A stretch of DNA of 41,014 bases. It comes from Deltaproteobacteria bacterium. Lineage in GTDB: Bacteria; UBA10199; SPLOWO2-01-44-7. Each line of letters opens with the position of its first letter. The stretch's first letter is position 1. The stretch covers positions 1 to 41,014 of the forward strand of contig JAHFSU010000005.1 of assembly GCA_023265595.1 (NCBI GenBank), given 5' to 3'. Made by a program: the position numbers and the translations under genes. The notes under the pieces are model-generated. The model ran no database searches and was not told the origin of the DNA. It was given only the letters and a program-made list of their open reading frames with translations. Shown here in pieces: positions 22,728 through 29,998 of this stretch.

Positions 22728-23264
22728 ATGATTCGTAAAACACTTATTCTCTTGGCCGCTGTTGTCTTGGGGGTGGTTGCCTTCAAGGCGTTGCGTGCCG
22801 AAAGTACCCCCGGAATGAAATTCGCGGTGGTCGATTTCCAAAGGGCCATCAACGAAACTAACGATGGCAAAAAAGCGGAAGCCTCTCTCAATGCCGCCTT
22901 GGCCGAAAAAAAGAAAAAATTCGATCTCTTGAAGTCGGAACTCGACGCGATGAAAGCCTCTTTCGACAAAGACCGGCTTATTTTGACAGGGCAGGCCTTG
23001 GAGGACAAAAAACTGGCGCTCCAGAAAAAACTGATGGAAGTCGAACAGACCGGTTCTACTTATGAGCAGGAATTGGGCGCTAAAAAGTCAGATGCTTTGA
23101 AAAAAATCCTGACCGGTTTGCAGACTGTCGTTCAAAATATCGGCAAAAAAGATAATTTTAATTTTATTTTTGAAAGATCACAGGGTGGTGTCTTGTTTAC
23201 CTCCGGCACCCCGGACATTACCGATCGTGTGATTCAGGAATATAACGCCACAGCCGGTAAGTAG
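22728..23264 (+). CDS. skp: OmpH/Skp-family periplasmic chaperone
   Basis: 178 aa with an N-terminal signal peptide (MIRKTLILLAAVVLGVVAFKALRAES). A short beta segment (MKFAVVDFQRAINETNDGKKA, the family hallmark) follows, then a long charged coiled-coil (AALAEKKKKFDLLKSELDAMKASF...ALQKKLMEVEQTG). The C-terminal strands close the trimer body (NFNFIFERSQGGVLFTSGTPDITDRVI). Skp trimers hold unfolded outer-membrane proteins in the periplasm and deliver them to BamA. AGGAAGG precedes ATG 22728 by about five bases. In most diderms it directly follows bamA; here a 3-kb island lies between. The lpxD that commonly follows is absent. Confidence 0.92.
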   Translation: MIRKTLILLAAVVLGVVAFKALRAESTPGMKFAVVDFQRAINETNDGKKAEASLNAALAEKKKKFDLLKSELDAMKASFDKDRLILTGQALEDKKLALQKKLMEVEQTGSTYEQELGAKKSDALKKILTGLQTVVQNIGKKDNFNFIFERSQGGVLFTSGTPDITDRVIQEYNATAGK

Positions 23265-23275
23265 CAGTATTTTTC

Positions 23276-23336
23276 GCGAGGAGCCGCCTGTCCGCCGGCT
23301 GTATGGAGGGAATACCTCGTGAAGTATCCGGCTCTT
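23276..23336. repeat. Family D copy 2 (partial)
   Basis: GAGGAGCCGCCTG(T)CCGCCGG start, then CTGTATGGAGGG, a short loop and GAAGTATCCGGCTCTT. The right arm is deleted down to the last bases. It fills the space between skp and the FHA gene. Confidence 0.75.
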
Positions 23337-23354
23337 CATGAAAATAAGGGGGAT

Positions 23355-24068
23355 ATGTCCGTTTCGTCAAAATTGCTCGACATTTTGGTCTGCCCGCAAT
23401 GCAAGGGGAAATTGGCCCAAGTTGAAGGGGGGCGGGGTCTTTTATGCAACCGCTGTCAGTTGAAGTTCCCTGTCCGCGAAGGGATTCCGGTCATGCTCGT
23501 CGAGGAAGCGAGCGACATGCGGAGCCCGCAGGCCGCGCAGGCAACCCCATCTTCGTCTTCGCCGCAGGCGTCGAAACCGACAATGCCCCAATCCAAAACA
23601 CAAATTTTTGCCCGCAAGGTGAATTTCAATGTCATCGCCGGTCCCGATCTCGGATTTCATTTTGATCTCCAGTTGGGCGGTTGCCGCGCCGTGGGGCGCT
23701 CCATCGGCGATACCACAAAGACAGCCGTCATCAATGTCGATTGGGCCCTCTCGCTCGATGAAGAGACCAAAGGCCTTATTTTGCAATATATCTCCCAGCA
23801 GTTTCGCAAACCACAGCCGGTCCTGAAAGAAGCGCCGTCGCGCCCCGACCAGTTGGGGACTTTTCGGCGGAGCCCCGATGTGGTGTTGAAAGATATGACC
23901 CTTTCGCGCCTGCACGCGATGATTTTTTACGATGATATCGGGGTCGGCATTCTTGATCTGGTGAGCAAAAATGGCACCTTTGTAAACGGCGAAGAGATTG
24001 AATCGCGTCTTCTGAAAAAAGGGGATACGATCGAATTGGGCGAAACCAAAATTGTTTTCGAGGGATAA
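23355..24068 (+). CDS. Trm112-like zinc-ribbon / FHA-domain protein
   Basis: 237 aa. Residues 1-50 (LLDILVCPQCKGKLAQVEGGRGLLCNRCQLKFPVREGIPVML) are a Trm112-type zinc ribbon with CPxC and CNxC pairs. A Ser/Pro/Ala-rich linker follows (about 55-85). A C-terminal FHA phosphothreonine-binding domain comes last, with GRSIGD, LSRLHAMIF (S-x-x-H), VSKNGTFVNGEEI and LKKGDTIELGETKIVF. FHA domains read Ser/Thr kinase phosphorylation; Trm112 ribbons usually serve as methyltransferase partners or stand-alone small proteins, so the fusion is uncommon. ATG 23355 has AAGGGGGAT in front; an upstream start at 23319 would lie in the repeat. Three bases separate it from yicC. Confidence 0.82.
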   Translation: MSVSSKLLDILVCPQCKGKLAQVEGGRGLLCNRCQLKFPVREGIPVMLVEEASDMRSPQAAQATPSSSSPQASKPTMPQSKTQIFARKVNFNVIAGPDLGFHFDLQLGGCRAVGRSIGDTTKTAVINVDWALSLDEETKGLILQYISQQFRKPQPVLKEAPSRPDQLGTFRRSPDVVLKDMTLSRLHAMIFYDDIGVGILDLVSKNGTFVNGEEIESRLLKKGDTIELGETKIVFEG

Positions 24069-24071
24069 AAT

Positions 24072-24914
24072 ATGCGTTCCATGACCGGATACGGCCATGC
24101 CTCCGGCAAAGTGGGGAAGGGCCGTTTGTACATTGAACTCAAAAGCATCAACCATCGTTATTGCGATGTCGCCGCCCGCATCCCGCCGCGCATGGGAGGC
24201 TTGGAGATCAAACTGAGGGATTTTATCCAGTCCCGTTTTCAGCGCGGGAAAGTCGATGTGTATTTGAAAGAGCTCGAATCCGTTTTTGGCGGCCCGGAAT
24301 TGGAACTCGATGTGGCGCTCGCCAAAAAATATCTGTATGCGATTCGGCGTTTGCAAAAAGGCCTCCGTATTGGTTCCCATACCGATCTCCTTTCGCTGAT
24401 GGGTGTCCAAAATTTCGTGAAGGTCAAAGAGAAAGAGGGAAACTATATCGTCTTTTGGAAGCCGATCCAGAAAATTTTGTCTGAGGCCCTCTCCCATGCC
24501 GAAAAAATGAGGCTTCGCGAAGGGGGCCATCTTGCGGCGGACCAGAAAAAACGCCTGAAAATTTTTAAGGGGCATCTTGTCAAAATTGAAAAGCGGGCCG
24601 TTCACGATTCCAAAACGCGGCGGATGGCGCAGGTTGTGAATCCGGCCAACGGCAATCTCGAGACCAATCTGACGACCGATAAAATGGATATCACTGAAGA
24701 GGTGACCCGATTGCAAAGTCATGCAAAACAATACGAACATCTTTTGAAGGCCAAAGAGCCCGTCGGCAGAAAACTCGACTTTTTGATTCAGGAGATGCAT
24801 CGCGAGATCAACACGATCGGGGCCAAGGCCGGCAACGCCGCTATTTCCTCCCATGTGGTCGAATGTAAGGCGCTCCTCGAAAATTTAAGGGAACAGGTGC
24901 AAAATATCGAATGA
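24072..24914 (+). CDS. yicC: YicC-family endoribonuclease
   Basis: 280 aa, nearly the standard length of the YicC family. It starts MRSMTGYGHA, the family signature, with ELKSINHRYCDVAARIPPRM and, at the C-terminus, EEVTRLQSHAKQY, GRKLDFLIQEMHREINTIGAKAGNAAISSHVVECKALLENLREQVQNIE, all highly conserved. YicC and its relative YloC are metal-dependent endoribonucleases implicated in RNA turnover and stationary-phase survival. The stop codon overlaps the gmk start (ATGA at 24911-24914), and yicC-gmk is a widespread pair, so translational coupling is likely. Confidence 0.95.
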   Translation: MRSMTGYGHASGKVGKGRLYIELKSINHRYCDVAARIPPRMGGLEIKLRDFIQSRFQRGKVDVYLKELESVFGGPELELDVALAKKYLYAIRRLQKGLRIGSHTDLLSLMGVQNFVKVKEKEGNYIVFWKPIQKILSEALSHAEKMRLREGGHLAADQKKRLKIFKGHLVKIEKRAVHDSKTRRMAQVVNPANGNLETNLTTDKMDITEEVTRLQSHAKQYEHLLKAKEPVGRKLDFLIQEMHREINTIGAKAGNAAISSHVVECKALLENLREQVQNIE

Positions 24915-25483
24915 CGATGATATCTGCAAAAGGACGCCTCATCATCATTTCCGCTCCATCCGGAACCGGCAAAACTTCGATTATCCAAAAACTGCTGACC
25001 CTTCATCCCAATAGGGTCCATTCCATCTCCTGTACAACCCGCCTCAAACGGGGGCAGGAAAAAGAGGGGGTCGATTATCATTTCATCCAGACCGAATCGT
25101 TCAAAAAAATGATCAAGGGGGGGGAGTTTGCCGAATGGGCCGAAGTGCATAATCAGTTTTACGGAACCCCCAGAACCCCTCTTGAAAAATGGCTTTCCGA
25201 GGGGAGAGAGGTTTTGCTGGACCTCGATGTTCAAGGGGGGATGCGGCTCAAAAATCTTTTTGGCGAAAAAGCAATCACCGTTTTTCTCCTGCCGCCGTCC
25301 GTGGAAGAATTGATCCGAAGGCTTTCCAACCGTGGGACGGATAGCGAGGCGGAGCGGACATTGCGGCTTGAAAATGCAAAACATGAGCTGTCGTTCAAAG
25401 ACCAGTATGATTATCAGATCGTTAACAGCGATTTGGACCAAGCCTGCCGTGACATTGAAAAAAAGTTGTCTTTTTCCAAATAG
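24911..25483 (+). CDS. gmk: Guanylate kinase
   Basis: Phosphorylates GMP to GDP with ATP. Motifs: P-loop SAPSGTGKTSI (about 14-24), the GMP-binding SCTTRLKRGQEKEGVDYHFI, FAEWAEVHNQFYGTPRTP and the DLDVQGGMRLK segment, then the SEAERTLRLENAKHEL lid. 190 aa, within the usual range. The start at 24911 overlaps the yicC stop; ATG 24917 is two codons in. It shares the operon with yicC and the downstream (p)ppGpp enzyme. No rpoZ (omega subunit) gene lies between gmk and the next gene, although many bacteria have it there. Confidence 0.96.
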   Translation: MTMISAKGRLIIISAPSGTGKTSIIQKLLTLHPNRVHSISCTTRLKRGQEKEGVDYHFIQTESFKKMIKGGEFAEWAEVHNQFYGTPRTPLEKWLSEGREVLLDLDVQGGMRLKNLFGEKAITVFLLPPSVEELIRRLSNRGTDSEAERTLRLENAKHELSFKDQYDYQIVNSDLDQACRDIEKKLSFSK

Positions 25484-25505
25484 TTAGATAGTATAAATTT
25501 AAGTT

Positions 25506-27659
25506 ATGCTTCGCTTGGATGACCTCATCGAAACCGTTGCCGCCTATAATCCCGACGCCGATTTGGACTTAATCAAAAAAGCCTATGTTTTTGCCGCGAA
25601 GGCGCATGAAGGCCAAAAACGTAGGTCCGGTGAGCCTTATCTGTCACATCCCCTTGCGGTGTCCTGTCTTTTGGCCTCGATGAAACTCGATATCGCTTCG
25701 ATTGTTGCGGCGCTATTGCACGATACGGTTGAAGACACCGGCGTGACACTCGAAGAGGTGGAGCGCCTTTTCGGAAAAGAGGTCCGTCAGTTGGTGGATG
25801 GCGTGACCAAATTGGGAAAAATCAAATTCACCACTTCGGAAGAGAGACAGGCCGAAAATTTTCGGAAGATGATTATGGCGATGGCTCAGGATATCCGCGT
25901 GATTCTGATCAAACTCGCCGACCGTGTGCACAATATGCGCACGCTGGATGCCATGCCGGAGGGAAAGCAGAACGACATTGCGCAGGAGAGTCTCGATATT
26001 TATGCCCCGATTGCAAACCGTCTCGGTATTCAGGAGTTCAAAATCGAACTCGAAGATTTGGCCCTCAAGTTTCTGAAGCCCGACATTTTCAAAATGATCG
26101 ACGAACAAGTGAGTCAGCGGCGGGAAAAACGAGAAAAATACATCGCAAAGGTCAAAAAGATTATTCAGGATTCCTGCGCCGATCATGGCATTGTCTGTGA
26201 GATCTCCGGCCGCCTCAAACATTATCACAGCATCCACCGTAAAATGGAGGCGCAAAACATTCCGTTCGATGAAGTTCACGATATCATCGCGTTTCGCATT
26301 TTGGTCGACACGCTCCCGCAATGTTATGAAGCGTTGGGGATGATTCATTCCCTCTGGCGGCCGATCCCAGGCCGGTTCAAGGATTACATCGCCATGCCGA
26401 AGGCGAACAATTACCAGTCGCTCCACACGACGGTGATCGGGCCCGAAGGGGAGCGGGTCGAATTTCAAATCCGGACGCAGGAGATGCATGAAATTGCGGA
26501 GCACGGGATCGCGGCCCACTGGAAATATAAAGAGGGGAGACTCTCTTCGGATACCAAAGATGAGATGAAATTTCGCTGGATTCGGAGACTGCTCGAATGG
26601 CAAAGCGAACTGAAGGACCCGGCCGAATTTCTCGATACCGTCAAACTCGATCTCTTTGCCGATGACGTTTATGTTTTTACGCCGAAAGGGGAACTCAAGG
26701 AATTGCCGCGCGGTTCCACACCGATCGATTTTGCCTACGCCGTCCACAGCGAAGTCGGGAATAATTGTATCGGCGCGCGGGTCAACGGAAAAATTGTTCC
26801 GCTCAGTTACAGTCTCCACAGCGGCGATACGGTCGAAGTTTTGACGCGAAAAGATATGCGGCCCAATCGCGATTGGCTCCAATTCGTCAAAACATCAAAG
26901 GCCAAGGCGAAGATCCGCCAGTTTCTGAAGCTGGAGGAACATACGCAGAGCCGTCAGGTCGGCTGGGAGTTGCTGGAAAAGGGATGCCAGAAATATGGGC
27001 TTTCTCCGACAAAATTATTGAAAGAACCGGCTGTTCAAAAATTTGGAAAAGAAAACGGCTTTCATGACGAAGACGGTATTTTGTCAGCATTGGGTTACGG
27101 AAAAATTTTACCCGAAGACCTGCTCGCCCTTGTCTTGCCAAAAGGGGCCTTGGAGCCGAAGGAATCGGTCAAGGAGACCCCGTTTTCCAAACTGGTTCGT
27201 AAAATTACAAAACGCTCGATGGGGCAGGTTCGCGTGAGCGGCGTTGAAGATATGCTGATCACCTTCGGAAAATGCTGTAACCCCGTGCCGGGCGATCATA
27301 TCACCGGCTATGTGACCCGCGGCAAAGGGGTGAGTGTCCATGTGAGCGATTGTTCCAAGCTGTTGAGTACCGATCCCGACCGCCGCATTTTGGTTGAATG
27401 GGATACCGCAACGCCGATTTCGCGTATTGCCAAAATCAAGGTGGTCTGCGCCGACCGCCCGGGGATGTTACAGGCGATGACGGAGGCGATCACGAGCCAA
27501 GGGGTCAACATTGCGCAGGCCACCGCCCGCACCACTGAGGAACACAACGCGGTCAACACGTTTGATATTGAAATTACGGGAGTCGATCAATTACGGCATG
27601 TCTTGAAATCGCTCGAACGGGTCAAAGGAATTATTTCGGTGGAGAGGATGCGGAATTAA
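25506..27659 (+). CDS. spoT: Bifunctional (p)ppGpp synthetase/hydrolase, RelA/SpoT family
   Basis: 717 aa Rel-type enzyme of the stringent response. The N-terminal HD hydrolase domain is complete: HPLAVSCLLASM, HDTVEDT (about 71-77) and KLADRVHNMRTL. The synthetase domain follows (RLKHYHSIHRKM, DIIAFRILVD, GRFKDYIAMPKANNYQSLHTTV, with EHGIAAHWKYKEG). A TGS domain (DDVYVFTPKGELKELPRGSTPIDFAYAVHSEVG) comes next, then the Cys-containing zinc-finger region (FGKCCNPVPGDHITGYVTRGKGVSVH) and an ACT domain (VVCADRPGMLQAMTEAITSQGVNI). Intact HD residues suggest both synthesis and breakdown of (p)ppGpp. Its stop is three bases from a family A palindrome. Confidence 0.95.
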   Translation: MLRLDDLIETVAAYNPDADLDLIKKAYVFAAKAHEGQKRRSGEPYLSHPLAVSCLLASMKLDIASIVAALLHDTVEDTGVTLEEVERLFGKEVRQLVDGVTKLGKIKFTTSEERQAENFRKMIMAMAQDIRVILIKLADRVHNMRTLDAMPEGKQNDIAQESLDIYAPIANRLGIQEFKIELEDLALKFLKPDIFKMIDEQVSQRREKREKYIAKVKKIIQDSCADHGIVCEISGRLKHYHSIHRKMEAQNIPFDEVHDIIAFRILVDTLPQCYEALGMIHSLWRPIPGRFKDYIAMPKANNYQSLHTTVIGPEGERVEFQIRTQEMHEIAEHGIAAHWKYKEGRLSSDTKDEMKFRWIRRLLEWQSELKDPAEFLDTVKLDLFADDVYVFTPKGELKELPRGSTPIDFAYAVHSEVGNNCIGARVNGKIVPLSYSLHSGDTVEVLTRKDMRPNRDWLQFVKTSKAKAKIRQFLKLEEHTQSRQVGWELLEKGCQKYGLSPTKLLKEPAVQKFGKENGFHDEDGILSALGYGKILPEDLLALVLPKGALEPKESVKETPFSKLVRKITKRSMGQVRVSGVEDMLITFGKCCNPVPGDHITGYVTRGKGVSVHVSDCSKLLSTDPDRRILVEWDTATPISRIAKIKVVCADRPGMLQAMTEAITSQGVNIAQATARTTEEHNAVNTFDIEITGVDQLRHVLKSLERVKGIISVERMRN

Positions 27660-27662
27660 CAA

Positions 27663-27691
27663 GAGCATATGGTAGCTGCTACCATATGCTC
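27663..27691. repeat. Family A palindrome, copy 11 (perfect)
   Basis: GAGCATATGGTAGC and complement around one T. It begins three bases after the spoT stop and precedes the HEPN/MNT toxin-antitoxin pair. Confidence 0.92.
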
Positions 27692-27746
27692 CTTTCAGAT
27701 GCATAAGATAATTGCGCGACATTCTAAATGGTGGTATTTATCGCGC

Positions 27747-28136
27747 ATGGATAAAAAAACACAAACATGGCTTACGATTGCTGAAAATGATTTAGAATTT
27801 GCCGAGCAGATTTTACAAAATAAGCAACGTCCCCCCTATTCTCTCCATTTTTGTCATCAAGCAGTCGAAAAGATTCTGAAAGCGACAATACAATATGGTA
27901 CTGGAAAAGTTCCTCCCCGTACTCACAATTTGGAAATTCTTTTACAATTAATACAGAAGGAATTGCCCCCGGATAAAATGGATGCTTTAGTGAAGCTCGC
28001 CCCGCATTATCTTGGCACACGTTATCCAGACGATCTCGCAAAATTTCATCAACAATATTCGGAAGAATTTGTGCAATCTCGATTAGAAGAAACAAAGGAG
28101 CTATTTGCATGGATAAAAAATCATTGGCTGACATAA
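27747..28136 (+). CDS. HEPN-domain protein of a HEPN/MNT toxin-antitoxin pair
   Basis: 129 aa, all-helical. WLTIAENDLEFAEQILQNKQRPPYSLHFCHQAVEKILKATIQY is the usual HEPN opening, THNLEILLQLIQKEL and YLGTRYPDDLAKFHQQYSEEF its later helices. HEPN proteins of this type are partners or toxins of minimal nucleotidyltransferases. RPPYSLH is spaced like the catalytic Rx4-6H motif but lies in the first half of the fold, so toxicity is not certain. ATG 27747 (MDKKTQTW) is chosen; the frame is open to 27669 inside the palindrome. It overlaps the MNT gene by 28 bases, so the two are co-translated. Confidence 0.85.
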   Translation: MDKKTQTWLTIAENDLEFAEQILQNKQRPPYSLHFCHQAVEKILKATIQYGTGKVPPRTHNLEILLQLIQKELPPDKMDALVKLAPHYLGTRYPDDLAKFHQQYSEEFVQSRLEETKELFAWIKNHWLT

Positions 28137-28450
28137 ATGATATCGTTGTGAAATTTGTTAAGGAACTGGGAAAAAAAGGAATTCGCCCAAAAGAGATCAT
28201 TTTATACGGGTCCTATGCAAGTGGAAAGGCAGATAAATGGAGCGATATCGACCTTATTGTCATTTCAGAAGACTTTGCTAAAATTTTGCCGTTAGACAGG
28301 CTTACTCTGCTTTCTTATGCCGCTTGGCCTTTGCAGGCTGGTGTTGAAGCCCAAGGATATACCCCGCAAGAAATTGCTGAAAGAGGTCGGGACAGTATCC
28401 TGTGGGAGGAAATTCAAAACAATCACAAAGTTCTGTATAAAGCCGCCTGA
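28109..28450 (+). CDS. Minimal nucleotidyltransferase (MNT), HEPN partner
   Basis: 113 aa, with the nucleotidyltransferase core LYGSYASGKADKWSDIDLIVIS, the GSx10DxD motif. In HEPN/MNT modules the MNT protein neutralises the HEPN RNase, in studied cases by transferring AMP to it. The conserved first strand-helix is IRPKEIILYGSYA. The C-terminal half (GVEAQGYTPQEIAERGRDSILWEEIQNNHKVLYK) has a typical ending for this family. It starts inside the HEPN gene. The pair follows spoT and a perfect family A palindrome, as the two vapBC pairs are also next to family A copies. Confidence 0.88.
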   Translation: MDKKSLADINDIVVKFVKELGKKGIRPKEIILYGSYASGKADKWSDIDLIVISEDFAKILPLDRLTLLSYAAWPLQAGVEAQGYTPQEIAERGRDSILWEEIQNNHKVLYKAA

Positions 28451-28461
28451 TTTTTTGGCAG

Positions 28462-29208
28462 TTAGGCCGCTTTTTTTCGTGCCAGTCGGACTGCTTCCTG
28501 GTTCGTCGGCCAACCGAGTTGAGCGAATGTTTCTCCGAGAAGGACACTCGCATTTTGCCATGCGCTTTGTGGTGAGACGAAGACCGTTGCAACATATCGT
28601 AACCATCCAGTCTCTTCTTTGTAGGTTCCATCGGCCAACCCATTCCGGAGTTTCTCTTTTTCCCGATCGACCTCATTCACTTTGAGATAGATTGCTTTTC
28701 CCCATTCGAGTTTTTTGAAGTCGGTCTTGGAAAGGAGCGCGGAGGCGATGATGTAGGCCTTCTGCATATCTCCGTTGGCATGATCGGTGGTCACGGCCAA
28801 GGCCGAGAGGAGAAGAATCTGTCCGGCCCCTCCCTTGAAAGGAGAAAGCCCCTGATTGAGTAACGAAGGGTCAATGGAGCCGTAGTCGCCGCTCACCATC
28901 ATCCCCCCTTCGACCAGATTTTCGCTGTTGCGGAGAGCACTCAAGTGAACATCGAGAGTGGCATCGGGAAAAGAGATAAAGCGTCCGCCAGCCTTTTGCC
29001 ATGTGGCATGCATCGCCGTGATCGCCTCTTCCTGAAAGAGGTCCCTTTTTCCCCGGACCAGTTTTTTAAAATTGCCGACAAGGATATGCATCTCCGGTGT
29101 AGCGCTTGGCCCTAAAAGATCCTGCTCGGCCTGATATTCCACGGCATAATCTTTGACCAGAGGCGGCAAAACAGCCCGCCAAGCCATTTCACTGCCGGCT
29201 TGAGCCAT
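28462..29208 (-). CDS. Hypothetical protein, 248 aa (probably 5'-frameshifted)
   Basis: No family recognised. Sequence is soluble-looking, with mixed helix and strand; the centre (SGDYGSIDPSLLNQGLSPFKGGAGQILLLSALAVTTDHANGDMQKAYIIASALLSK) is the most structured part. The ATG at 29206-29208 has no Shine-Dalgarno. In the next frame upstream, from ATG 29282, the DNA encodes MSFFLNPVAALPILTQIESAYAAL up to the same point. Adding one base near 29210 would join that to GMAQAGSEMAWRAVL as a single N-terminus, so the gene has probably lost one G, either by mutation or assembly error. It converges with the MNT gene, 11 bases away. Confidence 0.6.
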   Translation of the reverse strand: MAQAGSEMAWRAVLPPLVKDYAVEYQAEQDLLGPSATPEMHILVGNFKKLVRGKRDLFQEEAITAMHATWQKAGGRFISFPDATLDVHLSALRNSENLVEGGMMVSGDYGSIDPSLLNQGLSPFKGGAGQILLLSALAVTTDHANGDMQKAYIIASALLSKTDFKKLEWGKAIYLKVNEVDREKEKLRNGLADGTYKEETGWLRYVATVFVSPQSAWQNASVLLGETFAQLGWPTNQEAVRLARKKAA

Positions 29209-29330
29209 ACCAACGCCGCATAGGCCGACTCAATTTGGGTCAGAATGGGAAGGGCCGCCACCGGATTTAAAAAGAAACTCATACAGAAGGGTTATCGGCA
29301 GGGTTAAAAAAAAGTTGTCTACTTTTTTTT

Positions 29331-29380
29331 ACGAGGAGCCGCCTGCCCGCCGGCTGTATGGAGGGGATACTTCGCGAAGG
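29331..29380. repeat. Family D copy 3 (left half)
   Basis: ACGAGGAGCCGCCTGCCCGCCGG, then CTGTATGGAGGGGATACTTCGCGAAGG; the right arm is missing. An A/T-rich TTTTTTTT run precedes it at 29323. The remainder of the gap up to rpmB shows nothing else. Confidence 0.7.
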
Positions 29381-29393
29381 TGTTGGGGATAAA

Positions 29394-29585
29394 TTAAGCC
29401 GCTTTTTTGACGAAGCCGGAGCGGATACAGCGGGTGCAGACTTTGATCCGCTGGACTTTTCCGGAGATGACCGTTTTGACCTTTTGCAGATTGGGGTAAT
29501 TGCGGGTTTTGGTCTTCATGTTGGAATGGGAGACCTTGTTCCCCGTGACCGGTTTCTTGCCGCAAATTTCACATTGTTTTGCCAT
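29394..29585 (-). CDS. rpmB: 50S ribosomal protein L28
   Basis: 63 aa. [37 protein letters not shown]...[21 protein letters not shown] is a standard short L28. It carries two CxxC pairs (CEIC, CTRC), the zinc-binding form. L28 sits in the large ribosomal subunit. AAGGA precedes the ATG (minus strand) by six bases. It diverges from yraN with only 23 bases between the start codons. Confidence 0.96.
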   Translation of the reverse strand: MAKQCEICGKKPVTGNKVSHSNMKTKTRNYPNLQKVKTVISGKVQRIKVCTRCIRSGFVKKAA

Positions 29586-29608
29586 CGGATTTTCCTTAAA
29601 GTGGCGCG

Positions 29609-29998
29609 ATGTTTAGCAGAGCCCCCAAAAAAGTCAACAGAAACAACAGCAATCAAACACTCGGTTTTCAGGGTGAAGAATTAGCCGTAAACTATCTGAA
29701 AAAAAAAGGTTTTAAGATCAAAAAACGGAATTTTCGAACCCGTTGGGGAGAGATCGACATCGTGGCCCAAAAAGGGGATCATACCCATTTTGTCGAGGTC
29801 AAAACCCGGACCTCCGATGCCTTTGGACATCCTCTGGAAAGTCTCCCTTTTTATCGTCTGGAGCGGCTCAAAAAAATGGCCCTCCTCTACGCCGCACAAT
29901 TTTCGCTGATGGAAAACAGGTTGCATTTGTCTCTTTTGGGGATTAATTGGGCGGGTCCTGAACCCGAATATTTTTTTGTCGAGGATATTATTTCATGA
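29609..29998 (+). CDS. yraN: YraN/UPF0102-family nuclease-like protein
   Basis: 129 aa. The restriction-endonuclease-like core is clear: [56 protein letters not shown], with the E...GEIDIV...FVEVKTR motif of the family. The biochemical role is unknown, but a Holliday-junction-resolvase-like fold is accepted. The stop codon overlaps the next gene by four bases (29995-29998), suggesting one transcript yraN-ccsA-hemA. Confidence 0.92.
   Translation: MFSRAPKKVNRNNSNQTLGFQGEELAVNYLKKKGFKIKKRNFRTRWGEIDIVAQKGDHTHFVEVKTRTSDAFGHPLESLPFYRLERLKKMALLYAAQFSLMENRLHLSLLGINWAGPEPEYFFVEDIIS

Noticed and set aside
23442-24854. 470-codon open frame on the minus strand
   Set aside because: Shadow of the FHA and yicC genes, both of which are recognisable on the + strand.
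212-27691. Family A palindromes as integron attC sites
   Set aside because: No R-box GTTRRRY, no unpaired extrahelical bases, no integrase, and both gene orientations are present.
29318-29330. T-run as a terminator for a + strand transcript
   Set aside because: No stem precedes it; the stem-forming family D sequence comes after it.
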